In this document: positions 9,603-18,541 of the stretch, piece by piece
Layout of the letters: the number at the start of each line of letters is the position of its first letter
Position numbering within the stretch: position 1 is the stretch's first letter
Source of the DNA: Streptomyces sp. MBT53
GTDB lineage: Bacteria; Actinomycetota; Actinomycetes; Streptomycetales; Streptomycetaceae
DNA: 64,000 nt
Direction of reading: 5' to 3'
NCBI RefSeq assembly: GCF_016654115.1
Contig: NZ_JAEQAZ010000005.1
Span: 60,766-124,765 of the forward strand
The notes under the pieces: model-generated
Told to the model about the DNA's origin: nothing
What the model saw: the letters and a program-made list of their open reading frames with translations, nothing else
Database searches by the model: none
Translations under genes and position numbers: made by a program

Positions 9603-10375
9603 GCCACGCGATCGCGGACCTGTTCTCGCTGCACGGCCGGACCGCCGTGGTCACCGGGGCCTCGTCAGGCCTCGGAGCCCGGTTCGCCCTGGTGCTCGCG
9701 TCGGCGGGCGCCACCGTCTTCGCGGCCGCCCGGCGGCTGGAGAAGCTCAAGAACCTCTCCGACGAGAATCCGCGGATCCATCCCGCCGTCTGCGACGTCT
9801 CGCGGGAGGAGGACCGCGTACGGCTGATGGAGACGGCGCTCGACGAGACCGGACGGGTCGACGTGCTGGTCAACAACGCCGGCGTCTCCGGCGCGGTGCG
9901 CGCCGAGGAGGAGAGCGCCGACGACTTCGCGGACGTACTGGCCGTGAATCTGGTGGCGCCCTTTCACCTCGCACGGCTGCTGGCCGAGGCTCCGGCCCGC
10001 GACCACGGTCGTACGACCCGGTCGATCGTGAACGTCTCGTCCGTCCTGGGGCTGGTCTCCGGTGCACCGCTCGGTGGCGCGGCCTACGCCGCGTCCAAGG
10101 CGGGACTTGTCGGACTGACCCGTGAACTGGCCGGACAGTGGGGGCCGTCGGGAGTACGGGTCAACTCCCTTGCACCCGGCTGGTTCCGCTCCGAGATGAC
10201 CGACGAACTCTTCTCCGACGAGCGCGCCCGGCGCTGGGTCGAGCGCGGCACGATGCTCGGGCGGGGCGGTCAACAGGGCGAACTGGACGGGGCGTTGCTC
10301 TATCTGGCGTCCGACGCGTCCTCGTACTGCACCGGGCACGTGCTCACCGTGGACGGCGGGTGGACGGCGCGATGA
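9599..10375 (+). CDS. SDR-family oxidoreductase
   Basis: Second short-chain dehydrogenase in tandem (258 residues). TGASSGLG is at the N-terminus, NNAGVSG in the middle, and catalytic Tyr163-x3-Lys167 (YAASK). It is not a close duplicate of its neighbour, so different substrates or stereochemistry are likely. AAARRLEK after beta-2 suggests NADP binding. Start GTG 9599 overlaps the previous stop, and the following crotonase start overlaps its stop (ATGA). Substrate unknown. Confidence 0.88.
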   Translation: MSHAIADLFSLHGRTAVVTGASSGLGARFALVLASAGATVFAAARRLEKLKNLSDENPRIHPAVCDVSREEDRVRLMETALDETGRVDVLVNNAGVSGAVRAEEESADDFADVLAVNLVAPFHLARLLAEAPARDHGRTTRSIVNVSSVLGLVSGAPLGGAAYAASKAGLVGLTRELAGQWGPSGVRVNSLAPGWFRSEMTDELFSDERARRWVERGTMLGRGGQQGELDGALLYLASDASSYCTGHVLTVDGGWTAR

Positions 10376-11187
10376 GGGTCACGGTCGAGGTCGACGGCGA
10401 CGGTCTGGCCCGGGTCGAACTGTGCCGCGGGTCGGGCAACGCGATCGATCTGGCGACGGCCAGGGAGTTGCGGGACGCCGCCCTGGAGTGCGAGCGGAGG
10501 CAGGCCCGGGCGGTGCTGCTCACCGGGCGGGGGCGGTCCTTCTGCGTCGGCGGTGATCTGAAGGAGTTCGCCGCGCTGCCCGGGGAGCGTCTCGCTGCGC
10601 ACCTCACCGACGTCACCGACGCGCTCCACACGGCGCTGCGGATCCTGTCCGGGCTGGACGCCCCGCTGGTGGTCGCCGTGCAAGGGGCGGTCGCGGGCGC
10701 CGGACTCGGGCTGGTGGGGGCGGCGGACATCGGCCTCGCGGCGACCGACGCGGGCTTCACCGCCGCGTACACCGCGATCGGGTACACGCCGGACGCAGGC
10801 GTCAGCTGGTCCCTGCCCCGGCTCGTCGGCCCGCGCCGGGCGATGGAGCTGCTGCTGACCAACCGGCGCGTGACGGCGGCCGAGGCGCTGAGCATGGGCC
10901 TGGTGAGCCGGGTCGTGGAACCTGAGCGGCTGAACGAGGAAGCCGTGCGGACGGCGGGCACGCTGGCGCGCGGGGCGACGGCGGCGTACGGGGTGACGCG
11001 GCGGCTGGTCGGACGGGCGCACTCCACCGGCCTGGACGAACACCTCGACGAGGAGGCCCGCCGGCTGGCCGCCGCCGCGGTGTCCGGCGAGGGCCGCGAA
11101 GGCGTGGCGGCGTTCCTGGCGGGGCGCCGGGCCGACTTCGCGGGGTGCGAGCGTGGTTCGGGAACTCAGGGTCGCGCGCTCCGGTGA
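10372..11187 (+). CDS. Enoyl-CoA hydratase/isomerase (crotonase family)
   Basis: Crotonase-fold protein of 271 residues and the last gene of the coupled operon. Oxyanion segments GRGRSFCVGGDLKEF and AVQGAVAGAGLGLVGAADIGLA are clear. The loop AYTAIGYTPDAGVSW has Asp where many isomerases have it, as in delta3,delta2-enoyl-CoA isomerase or PaaG-like proteins. Isomerisation is thus more likely than hydration (inference). Start ATG 10372 overlaps the SDR stop. The ACG-rich 3' end runs into the region before the TetR gene without a visible terminator. Confidence 0.85.
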   Translation: MRVTVEVDGDGLARVELCRGSGNAIDLATARELRDAALECERRQARAVLLTGRGRSFCVGGDLKEFAALPGERLAAHLTDVTDALHTALRILSGLDAPLVVAVQGAVAGAGLGLVGAADIGLAATDAGFTAAYTAIGYTPDAGVSWSLPRLVGPRRAMELLLTNRRVTAAEALSMGLVSRVVEPERLNEEAVRTAGTLARGATAAYGVTRRLVGRAHSTGLDEHLDEEARRLAAAAVSGEGREGVAAFLAGRRADFAGCERGSGTQGRALR

Positions 11188-11310
11188 CCGACGCGAACCG
11201 AGTCCGCGGAATCCCCGGCCGATCTTCGATTCGTACCCGACTTGAACTTGGGTCTACTCTCGGACGACCGGACGGCGACGGGTACCGGCCGTGGAGAAGA
11301 GGGAGAGACG

Positions 11311-11937
11311 ATGGCAAGGGCACGGATCGTGGATCCGGAGGAGGGGCCCAGGTCGAAGCGTGGCGCGATCCTCGTGGCAGCCGTGGAGCGGTTCGGCGAG
11401 GACGGCTACGAGAACACCAAGTGGTCGGAGGTGGCCGACCGGGTCGGCATCGGGCAGACCGCCCTCTACCACTACTTCGAGTCCAAGGCCCACTGCCTGC
11501 TCACCATCATGCGCCTGGAGCTCCAGCGCTCCCACGACCAGTTCGTCGAGGCCACGAAGGACGAGACGGACCCGGTGGAGGAAGTGCGCGCGGCGGTGCG
11601 GTCCGCGTTCGCCGTCACCGAGCAGGAGATTCGCCAGATGCGCATCCTCCAGGCCAACATGTCCCTGCTCGCCACCCCGCGGAAGTCCAAGCGCGAGGAG
11701 ACCGAGCGCGTCGCGGCCCGCCAGCTGGTGCAGATGGTCGAGCGGGACTGGACGAGCCTGCTGATGCGCGGCATGTCGAAGGGCGCCTTCCCGCTCCGCG
11801 ACGCGCACACCCTCGGCCTCTCCGTCCTCGGCATGATCGTCAGCGTCTGGCGGTGGTACCGCCCGACCGGTGCGATCCCCCTCTCGGAGATCAGCGAGAT
11901 GATCGAGGGATGCGTGGTGCGGATGGTCGCCGAATAG
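11311..11937 (+). CDS. TetR-family regulator, probable cluster regulator
   Basis: 208-residue TetR protein. The helix-turn-helix lies near residues 18-63 (AILVAAVERFGEDGY through VGIGQTALYHYFESK), with a helical ligand domain behind. It sits between the two catabolic operons on the same strand and is the only regulator in the first 17 kb. It is therefore the best candidate to bind the repeated TTCAG element, probably releasing it when a CoA-ester intermediate binds (inference from TetR regulators of lipid catabolism). ATG 11311 has GGGAGAGACG just upstream. A strong hairpin follows the stop. Confidence 0.9.
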   Translation: MARARIVDPEEGPRSKRGAILVAAVERFGEDGYENTKWSEVADRVGIGQTALYHYFESKAHCLLTIMRLELQRSHDQFVEATKDETDPVEEVRAAVRSAFAVTEQEIRQMRILQANMSLLATPRKSKREETERVAARQLVQMVERDWTSLLMRGMSKGAFPLRDAHTLGLSVLGMIVSVWRWYRPTGAIPLSEISEMIEGCVVRMVAE

Positions 11938-11940
11938 TCT

Positions 11941-11970
11941 CCGCCCCGCCCCTTGTCGGCGGCGGGGCGG
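11941..11970 (+). terminator. Hairpin terminator after the TetR gene
   Basis: Perfect 10-bp arms CCGCCCCGCC (11941-11950) and GGCGGGGCGG (11961-11970) flank a 10-base loop. There is no U-run, as is usual in actinobacteria. It separates the TetR gene from the operator and the SnoaL/ligase operon. Confidence 0.75.
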
Positions 11971-11982
11971 TCGTCCTACAGT

Positions 11983-12005
11983 CAAACTGAACTGAACTCA
12001 GGTTG
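11983..12005 (+). promoter_or_regulatory. TTCAG/CTGAA operator, copy 3
   Basis: Contains CAAACTGAACTGAACTCAGG (11983-12002), with tandem CTGAA units on the plus strand. Its reverse complement matches copy 2 over AGTTCAGTTCAGTTTG with one mismatch. It lies 21 bases before the ATG of the SnoaL-like gene at 12026, so it would cover the promoter or start site of the second operon. No clear -35/-10 pair was found around it. Confidence 0.6.
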
Positions 12006-12025
12006 TTTAGGGAGGGTGATCGGCA

Positions 12026-12376
12026 ATGGTGCTTCGCGAGTACATGGCCAGAATGGACGGCCAGGACCCGGAAAAGGCCCTCGAACTCCTGGAACCCGAC
12101 TTCCGGTTCCTGATCGCGCTCCCGGGCGGCGGGCGGACCGGTACGTCCCGCGCGGACTTCGCCGGCTACATCGCCGGGCGCAACGCGCTGGACCGCAGGC
12201 ACGAGATCGTGCGCTACTCGGTCGACGGCGACGTCGAGACGGCGTACGGCTTCGTCGTCGACGAGGGTGTGACGAGCGGCGCCTTCCTGTCCGCCGCGCA
12301 GGTGTCGCCCGCCGGGCTGATGGCGCGGTACCAGTCGTTCTTCACCCCGGACTTCGACCTCGTGGACCGGCCGTGA
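12026..12376 (+). CDS. SnoaL/NTF2-like protein
   Basis: Small cone-shaped alpha+beta-barrel-type protein of 116 residues (LREYMARMDGQDPEKALELLEPDFRF, then DFAGYIAGRNALDRRHE). The family includes polyketide cyclases, ketosteroid isomerase-like enzymes and limonene-epoxide-hydrolase-like enzymes, so an isomerase or hydrolase role on a ring compound is possible. Ribosome site GGGAGGG precedes ATG 12026. It is coupled by GTGA to a second member of the same fold, and the two may form a heterodimer (inference). Confidence 0.75.
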   Translation: MVLREYMARMDGQDPEKALELLEPDFRFLIALPGGGRTGTSRADFAGYIAGRNALDRRHEIVRYSVDGDVETAYGFVVDEGVTSGAFLSAAQVSPAGLMARYQSFFTPDFDLVDRP

Positions 12377-12753
12377 GCGCGCCGACCGCGTCCGCCGCGC
12401 CGTTCCTGACCACCTGGTTCGGGATCCTGGACAGCGACGACGCCGACCGCATCCTCGACCTGATCAGCGCAGACTTCTCCTTCTCCATCCTGTTCTCCAC
12501 GGGCGGCGACGCCGGCACCGACTTCCACGGCGGCCGGGCCGAGATGGAGGGCTACCTCGCCCAGCGCGAGGTGGGCACGCGCACCCACCACATGCTCACC
12601 GGATCCGTCGTCGGCCGGGACGAGCTGTACCTCGGCGAGGTGCGCAGAGCGGGGGTACCAGAGGCTACCTTCGTCGCCTCGGCCCGGCTGGACGACGCGG
12701 GCAGGGTGCGGCACCTGCTGATCGGGCGCTCGCCCGCGGTCCTGTTCACCTGA
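12373..12753 (+). CDS. SnoaL/NTF2-like protein
   Basis: 126-residue NTF2-like protein (FLTTWFGILDSDDADRILDLISADFSFSIL) with a long beta part (GRAEMEGYLAQREVGTRTHHM). It starts at GTG 12373 inside the stop of its neighbour. Sequence similarity between the two is low apart from the fold. Candidate catalytic residues are not obvious. It belongs to the operon with the EthD protein, CoA ligase and metallo-hydrolase, so it probably acts on an early intermediate. Confidence 0.72.
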   Translation: MSAPTASAAPFLTTWFGILDSDDADRILDLISADFSFSILFSTGGDAGTDFHGGRAEMEGYLAQREVGTRTHHMLTGSVVGRDELYLGEVRRAGVPEATFVASARLDDAGRVRHLLIGRSPAVLFT

Positions 12754-12772
12754 GGAGACACGGAGACACACG

Positions 12773-13123
12773 ATGTACAACCTCGTTCTGCTGGCCGCCC
12801 GGCCGCCCGAGTGGACCCATCAACGGTTCATCGGGTGGTGGCGCGGCGAACACGCCGAACTCACCCGGCAGTTGCCCGGACTGAGGTCGTGGCGGCACAC
12901 CGATCTCGACGCGGCCCTCGAACCGCGTTCGGAGGGCTGGGACGGTCTGTCCGTCCTGGGCTTCGACACCGCCGAGGATCTGCGCAAGGCGCTGGACAGT
13001 CCGGAGTGGGCCGCCGCCGTCGCCCAGGTCGGCGACATGCGCGGACGCCGGATCGCCGTCATGGGCGGCGAGTCGGAGCTGTACGCGGACCCGGCGCAGC
13101 GGACCGACCACACCGGGGCATGA
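12773..13123 (+). CDS. EthD-domain protein
   Basis: 116-residue dimeric alpha/beta-barrel protein of the EthD family (VLLAARPPEWTHQRFIGWWRGEHAELTRQLPG). EthD proteins accompany cytochrome P450 ether degradation and several polyketide or aromatic degradation pathways; their catalytic role is often unproven. GAGGAGACACGGAG precedes ATG 12773. Within this operon it may help ring opening or protect a reactive intermediate (inference). Confidence 0.8.
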   Translation: MYNLVLLAARPPEWTHQRFIGWWRGEHAELTRQLPGLRSWRHTDLDAALEPRSEGWDGLSVLGFDTAEDLRKALDSPEWAAAVAQVGDMRGRRIAVMGGESELYADPAQRTDHTGA

Positions 13124-13171
13124 CCCGGGGCCGACCCGGAGCGCCCCCTTCGCAACGAGGCGAGGAAGCGG

Positions 13172-14704
13172 ATGCGACAGACAGTACGGGAGTTCCAGGA
13201 CCGATCCGAACAGGCCGACTTCACAGCTGTCGTCGACGACCAGGGGCCGCACGGCGCACGTGAACTCCTGCGGCGGGCGCACGAGTTGGCCGACGCGATG
13301 ACTCCGAACGGCACGTCCGGCGGCACCGTGCTCCTCCAGGCCGACAACTCCTGGCGCACCGTCGCGGCGACCCTCGCCGTGGGGCTGACCGGCGGTGTCC
13401 TGGCCCTCGTCAACCGCCACACGACCCGCGCCGAGTTCACCGGCGCGGCGGCGGACATCCGGCCGGACGTCCTGGTCGCCGAGCCGTCCGCGATCGAGGA
13501 GTGGGACGCCGCCCCCGCCCTGCCGGACGCGGTGACCGCCGAGGCGCTCGACGGCTGGACGGTCCGCGCCGGACTCGGCCCGCGCGATGTGTCCCGCTGG
13601 TCCGGCGGCAGTCTCATCGGTCTCACCTCCGGCTCCACCGGCCGGCCCAAGGGTGTCGTCCAGTCCGAGAGCGCCCTGCGGTACGCGTGCTCCTGCACGG
13701 TCGACGTCAACGGACTGCGCGAGGGCGACGCGGTGGCCGCCGTCGTCCCGCTCTCCTCGACCGCCGCGTACTGCTTCGGCGTCTGCCTCGCGCTCATGCT
13801 GGGCGGGCCGCTCGTCCTCTCCGGCCGCTGGGACCGCGAGGAGGCACTCGCCCGGATGGCCGCCCACGACGTCCGGTGGACCATGTGCGTGCCCACCATG
13901 GCCCTCCAGATGGGCTCCGCCGCGGCTGGTTCGAAGATCCTCGACGGGGTCCGCGCGATCACCGTCGGCGGCGGCCCCATGGACCGCGGCGCCCTCGCCC
14001 GTGCCGAACTCTCCCTGGGGACCCGGATCCTGCGCGTCTTCGGCATGTCCGAGTGTCTCGGGCACACCTCGCCCCGGCCCGACGACCCCGAGGAGATCCG
14101 TCTCGGCCGCGACGGACGGCCCTTCCCCGGCACCGACCTGCGGGCAGTCGCCGCGGACGGTACCGTCCTGGGACCTGGCGCGACCGGCCGGGCCCAGGTC
14201 CGCGGCCCGTCCCTCTTCCTCGGTTACGCCCGTGACGGCAAGGTCGAACCGCCCGCCCTCACCCCGGACGGCTTCTTCCCCACCGGTGACCTGCTGGTGA
14301 CCGGCGAGGACGGCACGGTCACCATCATGGGCCGGGAGAAGGACGTCATCATCCGCGGCGGGCGCAACCTCGACATCACCGAGATCGAGCGCGCCGTCGC
14401 CACCCATCCGGCGGTGGCCCGCGCCTGCGTGGCCCCCGTACCGGACCCGCTCCTCGGCGAACGGGCCGCCGTGCTCGTCGTGGTCGAGGACGGCGCCGGC
14501 GAACTCGGCCTCGACGAGATCAGGGCGCACCTCGCCCGTACCGGCCTGTCCAAGGCCAAGTGGCCCGAATTCGCCTTCACCGTAGGCGAGTTGCCACAGA
14601 CCACCGTGGGCAAGCTCGACCGCTCGGGAGCCCGCAGGCTCGCCCACGACCTGCACGCGGGAATCGCCGCGCACCCCGAGCAGCACCGGCAAGGAGATGC
14701 ATGA
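13172..14704 (+). CDS. Acyl-CoA ligase/AMP-dependent synthetase
   Basis: ANL-superfamily adenylating enzyme of 510 residues that activates a carboxylic acid to its CoA ester. The P-loop LTSGSTGRPKG starts at residue 151, FGMSE is the A5 motif, and GREKDVIIRGGRN is the hinge. The catalytic Lys near the C-terminus is in TTVGKLDRS. Likely the entry enzyme of the cluster, feeding CoA esters to the 3095 operon. The binding pocket gives no clear hint of acid size. GAGGCGAGGAAGCG precedes ATG 13172, and the stop overlaps the next start. Confidence 0.9.
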   Translation: MRQTVREFQDRSEQADFTAVVDDQGPHGARELLRRAHELADAMTPNGTSGGTVLLQADNSWRTVAATLAVGLTGGVLALVNRHTTRAEFTGAAADIRPDVLVAEPSAIEEWDAAPALPDAVTAEALDGWTVRAGLGPRDVSRWSGGSLIGLTSGSTGRPKGVVQSESALRYACSCTVDVNGLREGDAVAAVVPLSSTAAYCFGVCLALMLGGPLVLSGRWDREEALARMAAHDVRWTMCVPTMALQMGSAAAGSKILDGVRAITVGGGPMDRGALARAELSLGTRILRVFGMSECLGHTSPRPDDPEEIRLGRDGRPFPGTDLRAVAADGTVLGPGATGRAQVRGPSLFLGYARDGKVEPPALTPDGFFPTGDLLVTGEDGTVTIMGREKDVIIRGGRNLDITEIERAVATHPAVARACVAPVPDPLLGERAAVLVVVEDGAGELGLDEIRAHLARTGLSKAKWPEFAFTVGELPQTTVGKLDRSGARRLAHDLHAGIAAHPEQHRQGDA

Positions 14705-15753
14705 CCGTCCCCACGACCCCCACTCCCCGTCTCGACCGCGGCCGTTGGGCGCAGGCGGGACCCGAGACGGTACGACCCGGGGTCCACCGCATCCCGCTCC
14801 CGCTCCCGGAGGACGGACTGCGGGCCGTCAACGTCTACGCACTGGAAGGGCTGACGGAGGGGCTGGTCCTGATCGACGGGGGCTGGTCGATTCCCGAGTC
14901 CCGCAAGGCACTTGAGGACGCCCTGGCCCAACTCGGCCACGACCTCGGCGAGATCGACCACATCCTGGTCACCCACATCCACCGCGACCACTACACCCAG
15001 GCCGTCGAACTGCGCAGGCTGCTCGGCTCCCGTGTTCACCTCGGCGCGGGGGAGCGGCGCGGACTCGAGCTGCTGGGGGAGTTGCGCACGGACGCGCCGG
15101 TCGGCTCGCTGGAGACGCTGCGCCGGGCCGGGGCCCACGACCTCGCCGAGCGGGTCCTCGCCATGTACGACGGCGAGTTCGACGCCACCGTCTGGGAGGC
15201 CCCCGACCGTTGGCTCACTGCGGAGGAACTCCGTTTCGGGGACGTCCGGTTGACGGTCGTGCCGACGCCCGGCCACACCCAGGGCCATGTCGTCTACCTC
15301 GACCAGGAACGAGGACTGATGTTCTCCGGGGACCACGTCCTGCCGCACATCACCCCGTCCATCGGCTTCGAACTCGGCGGTCCCGCACTGCCGTTGGGCG
15401 ACTACCTCGACTCCCTCCACCTGATGACCACCCTCGCGGACGCCCAACTCCTGCCCGCGCACGGCCCGGTGGGCGACAGCGTGCACGCCCGGGTCGGAGA
15501 GCTGCTGGCCCACCACGACGACCGGCTCGCCGAGACGCGGGCCGCCCTCGGCGACCGTACGCGCACCGCGCACGAGGTGGCGCGGGAACTGGGCTGGACC
15601 CGGCGCAGGGTGCCGTTCGCGGATCTCGGCCTCTTCGACCGGATGCTCGCCGTCAACGAGACGGCGGCCCACCTGGATGTGCAGGTGGCCCGCGGCCGGG
15701 CCCGGCGCACGGAGTCCGACGGGGTCAACCGGTATACGGCGACCGTGGGTTAG
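14701..15753 (+). CDS. Metallo-beta-lactamase-fold hydrolase
   Basis: 350-residue MBL-fold hydrolase with the dizinc motif H92-x-H94-x-D96-H97 (THIHRDHYTQ). GHTQGHVVY and SGDHVLPH supply the further ligands. The C-terminal extension (THEVARELGW, then winged-helix-like) resembles thioesterase/lactonase-type members of the glyoxalase II branch. Coupled to the ligase by ATGA, it may release a CoA ester or open a lactone (inference). It converges on the SDR gene at 15760 with a 6-base gap. Confidence 0.85.
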   Translation: MTVPTTPTPRLDRGRWAQAGPETVRPGVHRIPLPLPEDGLRAVNVYALEGLTEGLVLIDGGWSIPESRKALEDALAQLGHDLGEIDHILVTHIHRDHYTQAVELRRLLGSRVHLGAGERRGLELLGELRTDAPVGSLETLRRAGAHDLAERVLAMYDGEFDATVWEAPDRWLTAEELRFGDVRLTVVPTPGHTQGHVVYLDQERGLMFSGDHVLPHITPSIGFELGGPALPLGDYLDSLHLMTTLADAQLLPAHGPVGDSVHARVGELLAHHDDRLAETRAALGDRTRTAHEVARELGWTRRRVPFADLGLFDRMLAVNETAAHLDVQVARGRARRTESDGVNRYTATVG

Positions 15754-15759
15754 CGCGGC

Positions 15760-16509
15760 TCACCGCGCGGTCCAGCCTCCGTCGACGTAGAGCTCGGACC
15801 CGGTCATGAAGCCGGCGTCGTCGGAGGCGAGGAACGCGACGGCGGCGGCCACCTCCTCGGGCCTGCCCAGCCGGCCGAGCGGCGTCCCCTCCAGCATCGC
15901 CGTCAACCGGGGTGTGTCGCGCCACAGTTCGCGCGACCGGGGCGTCTCGATGAAGCCGGGGTGAAGCGAGTTCACCCTGACACCGCGCTGCGCCCAGTGC
16001 AGCGCGGCGTTCTTCGTCATCAGCCGTACGGCACCTTTGGCCGCGTGGTACGAGAACTGGGCGCCGAAGCCGCCGACCGTGCCGAAGATCGACGCGACGT
16101 TGACGATCGAACCGCCGCCGGACCGCTCGATGGACGGGCCGCCGTACTTCATGCCGAGCCACACCCCGGTCTGGGTCACGCCCAGAACCCGCTCCCAGGA
16201 CTCCATCGTCTCGGTCTCGACCGTGTTCATCGAGGCGATCCCGGCGTTGTTGACCAGCACGGACAGCTCACCCCGGGCGGTGGTCGCCGCGCCGACGACA
16301 TCACGCCACGCCGACTCGTCCGAGACGTCCAGGGCCATGCCGAGGGCGCCGCCCCCGACCTCCGCGGCGAGCTTCTCGCAGCGTTCGGCATCGAGGTCGG
16401 TCACCACGACCGCCGCGCCCTCGGCCGCGAGCCGTCGTACGACGGCGTCACCGATCCCTCCCGTCGCACCGGTCACCAGCGCCGTCCTCCCGGCCAGCCT
16501 CGACTGCAT
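15760..16509 (-). CDS. SDR-family oxidoreductase
   Basis: 249-residue short-chain dehydrogenase with TGATGGIG, NNAGI and catalytic Tyr154-x3-Lys158 (YHAAK). TDLDAERCE after beta-2 suggests NAD. It resembles 3alpha/20beta-hydroxysteroid-type and glucose dehydrogenase-type SDRs, a very broad group. ATG 16509 is preferred because GAGAGGGG lies just upstream; an in-frame ATG at 16542 would add 11 residues. It is downstream of the SDR at 17376 on the same strand and likely shares its promoter. Confidence 0.87.
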   Translation of the reverse strand: MQSRLAGRTALVTGATGGIGDAVVRRLAAEGAAVVVTDLDAERCEKLAAEVGGGALGMALDVSDESAWRDVVGAATTARGELSVLVNNAGIASMNTVETETMESWERVLGVTQTGVWLGMKYGGPSIERSGGGSIVNVASIFGTVGGFGAQFSYHAAKGAVRLMTKNAALHWAQRGVRVNSLHPGFIETPRSRELWRDTPRLTAMLEGTPLGRLGRPEEVAAAVAFLASDDAGFMTGSELYVDGGWTAR

Positions 16510-16572
16510 CGGAACCCCTCTCACTTGCTGATGGTGTGTCAAATACCGTGCACGGAATGCCTTGTGTGGGGC

Positions 16573-17376
16573 TCAGTCCCGTACGCCGAGCCAGGCGAGC
16601 GCGCCGCCGTCGATCACGTACGACGACCCCGTGATGAACGCGGCGTCTTCGGAGGCCAGGAAGCACGCCAGTTTCGCGACCTCCTCCGGGCGGCCGAGCC
16701 GCCGCACCAACTGCGGTGCGGTCAGCTCGCGTTCCATGGCGTCACGGTCCTTCGCGGCGGCGAAGAAGTCCTGGGCGAGCGGTGTGTCGATGACGCCGGG
16801 GCAGAAGCAGTTGCAGCGCACCGGGGCCAGGTCGACGGCGGTGACCTTGGTCAGATGGATGACACCGGCCTTGGTGACGCCGTAGGCCGGCGCGTTCGGG
16901 AAGCCGGTGAGGCCGGACACGGAGGCCGTGTTGACGATGGCGGGCCCGCGCCGCGAGCGGCGCAGATACGGCGCGGCGAACTTGGTCGTCAGCCACACCG
17001 CCTTGAGGTTGACCTCGTAGACCGCGTCCCAGACTGTCTCGGACAGCGTGTCGACGCCACGGTCCGGCTCGGCGGTGAACGCGGTCTCGATGACCCCGGC
17101 GTTGTTGACGAGGACGTCGAGACCGTCGAAACGCTCCGCTGTGCGCGTCACCATGTCGGCGATGTTGTCGCGGACCCGCAGGTCACAGACGATCACCTCG
17201 GCCCGCGCCCCGGCGGCACGCACCAGTTCCGCGGTCTCGGCGGCGGTCTCCTCGGTCCGGTCGGCGACCGCCACGGCCGAGGCGCCCTGCCGGGCCATCT
17301 GGACCGCGATCGCCCGCCCGATGCCCTGACCCGCCCCGGTGACGAGGCAGGTCCTGCCGTCCAAGGAACCCGTCAT
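16573..17376 (-). CDS. SDR-family oxidoreductase
   Basis: 267-residue short-chain dehydrogenase with TGAGQGIG, NNAGV and catalytic Tyr165-x3-Lys169 (YGVTK). An extended segment (AEPDRGVDTLSETVW) before the active site is longer than in its neighbours. ATG 17376 has GGGAGCGG upstream; an earlier in-frame ATG at 17397 is less likely. It is the first gene behind operator copy 4 and so probably joins the catabolic regulon, giving the cluster five SDRs in total. Confidence 0.87.
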   Translation of the reverse strand: MTGSLDGRTCLVTGAGQGIGRAIAVQMARQGASAVAVADRTEETAAETAELVRAAGARAEVIVCDLRVRDNIADMVTRTAERFDGLDVLVNNAGVIETAFTAEPDRGVDTLSETVWDAVYEVNLKAVWLTTKFAAPYLRRSRRGPAIVNTASVSGLTGFPNAPAYGVTKAGVIHLTKVTAVDLAPVRCNCFCPGVIDTPLAQDFFAAAKDRDAMERELTAPQLVRRLGRPEEVAKLACFLASEDAAFITGSSYVIDGGALAWLGVRD

Positions 17377-17403
17377 GAATCCGCTCCCAGCGCACATCGC
17401 GAA

Positions 17404-17430
17404 ACCTGAACTGAACTAGCTTCATTTTCT
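17404..17430 (-). promoter_or_regulatory. TTCAG operator, copy 4
   Basis: On the coding (minus) strand the site reads AAAATGAAGCTAGTTCAG, followed directly by TTCAGG (17428 down to 17405). That is nearly the same as copy 1. It lies about 30-50 bases upstream of the SDR start at 17376, where promoter elements are expected. Confidence 0.6.
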
Positions 17431-17532
17431 GTGAGTCTAGATTCGCGAGGCACGGGCGACAAGGCTCCGGGCGGGTCCGCCGCCGACCCCGGGTTCATCG
17501 ACCGTCGCCCGGCGCCGCTAGCCTCGCCGGTC

Positions 17533-18516
17533 ATGGGAGCACGAGCGCAGTACGTGGTGGTCGAGAACGGCACCTGGCAGCGGTACTACTCGCACTGGGC
17601 CGCCAACAGGGTGGCTGACGATCTGCTGCCCGGTCCGGCGGCGGCGACACGCTGCTTCCGCGCCAACCGGGAGATCGACGAATGGCTCGACGACGTGTGG
17701 TGCGAGGGCGCCGCGCTCATCGACCACGACCGCCGGACCCTGCTCTGGTTCGCCTCCCCGGACAGCTGGGCCGACCACCTCGCCGCCCGTGCCGTACTGG
17801 CCCGGACCTGGCCCGGCTGGGACGTCCGCTTCGCGCACGACGGCATGGGCGATCTGACTCAACACCTGGACCTGGGGCGGGAGTTGACCCGTGCGCCGGG
17901 CTGGTTCGAAACCTTCGAAGCGGCCGGGTTCGCGCACACCGAGTACAGCGAGCCCCACTCCGTCGCCTCCCTGCGCCTGCCCGACGGAAGCGTTCGCGCG
18001 TGGGGCAGCGACTGGGAGCCCGTCGAACACCTCGCGGGCGGCCTCGGCCTGATCGACCATCTCGCCGCGTCGCCGGTCACTCCCGCGCTCACCGACATGC
18101 CGTACGGCGGCGTCCATTTCGACCCGCGGGCCCGCACCGTCTCGCTCTGGGCGGTGCAGACCGTGGCCGGCATTCACGACTGGCCGTTGCCGGGCTGGGA
18201 GGACTGGACGCTGGACTTCCGCGGCGACGACCACACGCTGCAGGCCGGGCTGCTCCCCGCGGACTTCCCCTTCCCTCGGCCCTCGCTCGCCGCCGCGCTG
18301 CGGAGGCTCGGCGACGGTCTCGGCACCCCGCCGCCCGACAACGGCCCGCTCCTCGCCCGCGCCGCGGCCGCGCCCGGCCCCGAGGGCACCACCCCGGTGG
18401 TGACCCCCGCCGCGCTGGTACCGCACGAACCGGCCGACCCCACCCCGGCCGAACTGGCCGCCCTGCGCACGGCGATCACCGCACTGGTCGCGGAGGCGGA
18501 GGAAGCACTGCCGTAA
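17533..18516 (+). CDS. Uncharacterised protein
   Basis: I do not recognise a family. The 327-residue protein has no signal peptide or membrane segment. It is rich in Trp and aromatic residues in the first two thirds (WQRYYSHWAANRV, FASPDSWADHLAARAVLARTWPGW), with a Pro/Ala-rich C-terminus after residue 270. The frame is open from GTG 17431. ATG 17533 is chosen because the conserved-looking sequence begins there, though no clear ribosome site supports either start. Probably cytoplasmic. Confidence 0.6.
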   Translation: MGARAQYVVVENGTWQRYYSHWAANRVADDLLPGPAAATRCFRANREIDEWLDDVWCEGAALIDHDRRTLLWFASPDSWADHLAARAVLARTWPGWDVRFAHDGMGDLTQHLDLGRELTRAPGWFETFEAAGFAHTEYSEPHSVASLRLPDGSVRAWGSDWEPVEHLAGGLGLIDHLAASPVTPALTDMPYGGVHFDPRARTVSLWAVQTVAGIHDWPLPGWEDWTLDFRGDDHTLQAGLLPADFPFPRPSLAAALRRLGDGLGTPPPDNGPLLARAAAAPGPEGTTPVVTPAALVPHEPADPTPAELAALRTAITALVAEAEEALP

Positions 18517-18541
18517 CACTTCTAACAGAATTATCATCGAA

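Noticed and set aside
12746..14692. Long minus-strand open frame opposite the CoA ligase
   Set aside because: Long antisense frames are expected in high-GC DNA; its translation is Gly/Val/Arg-rich low complexity without family motifs, while the plus strand encodes a clear adenylating enzyme.
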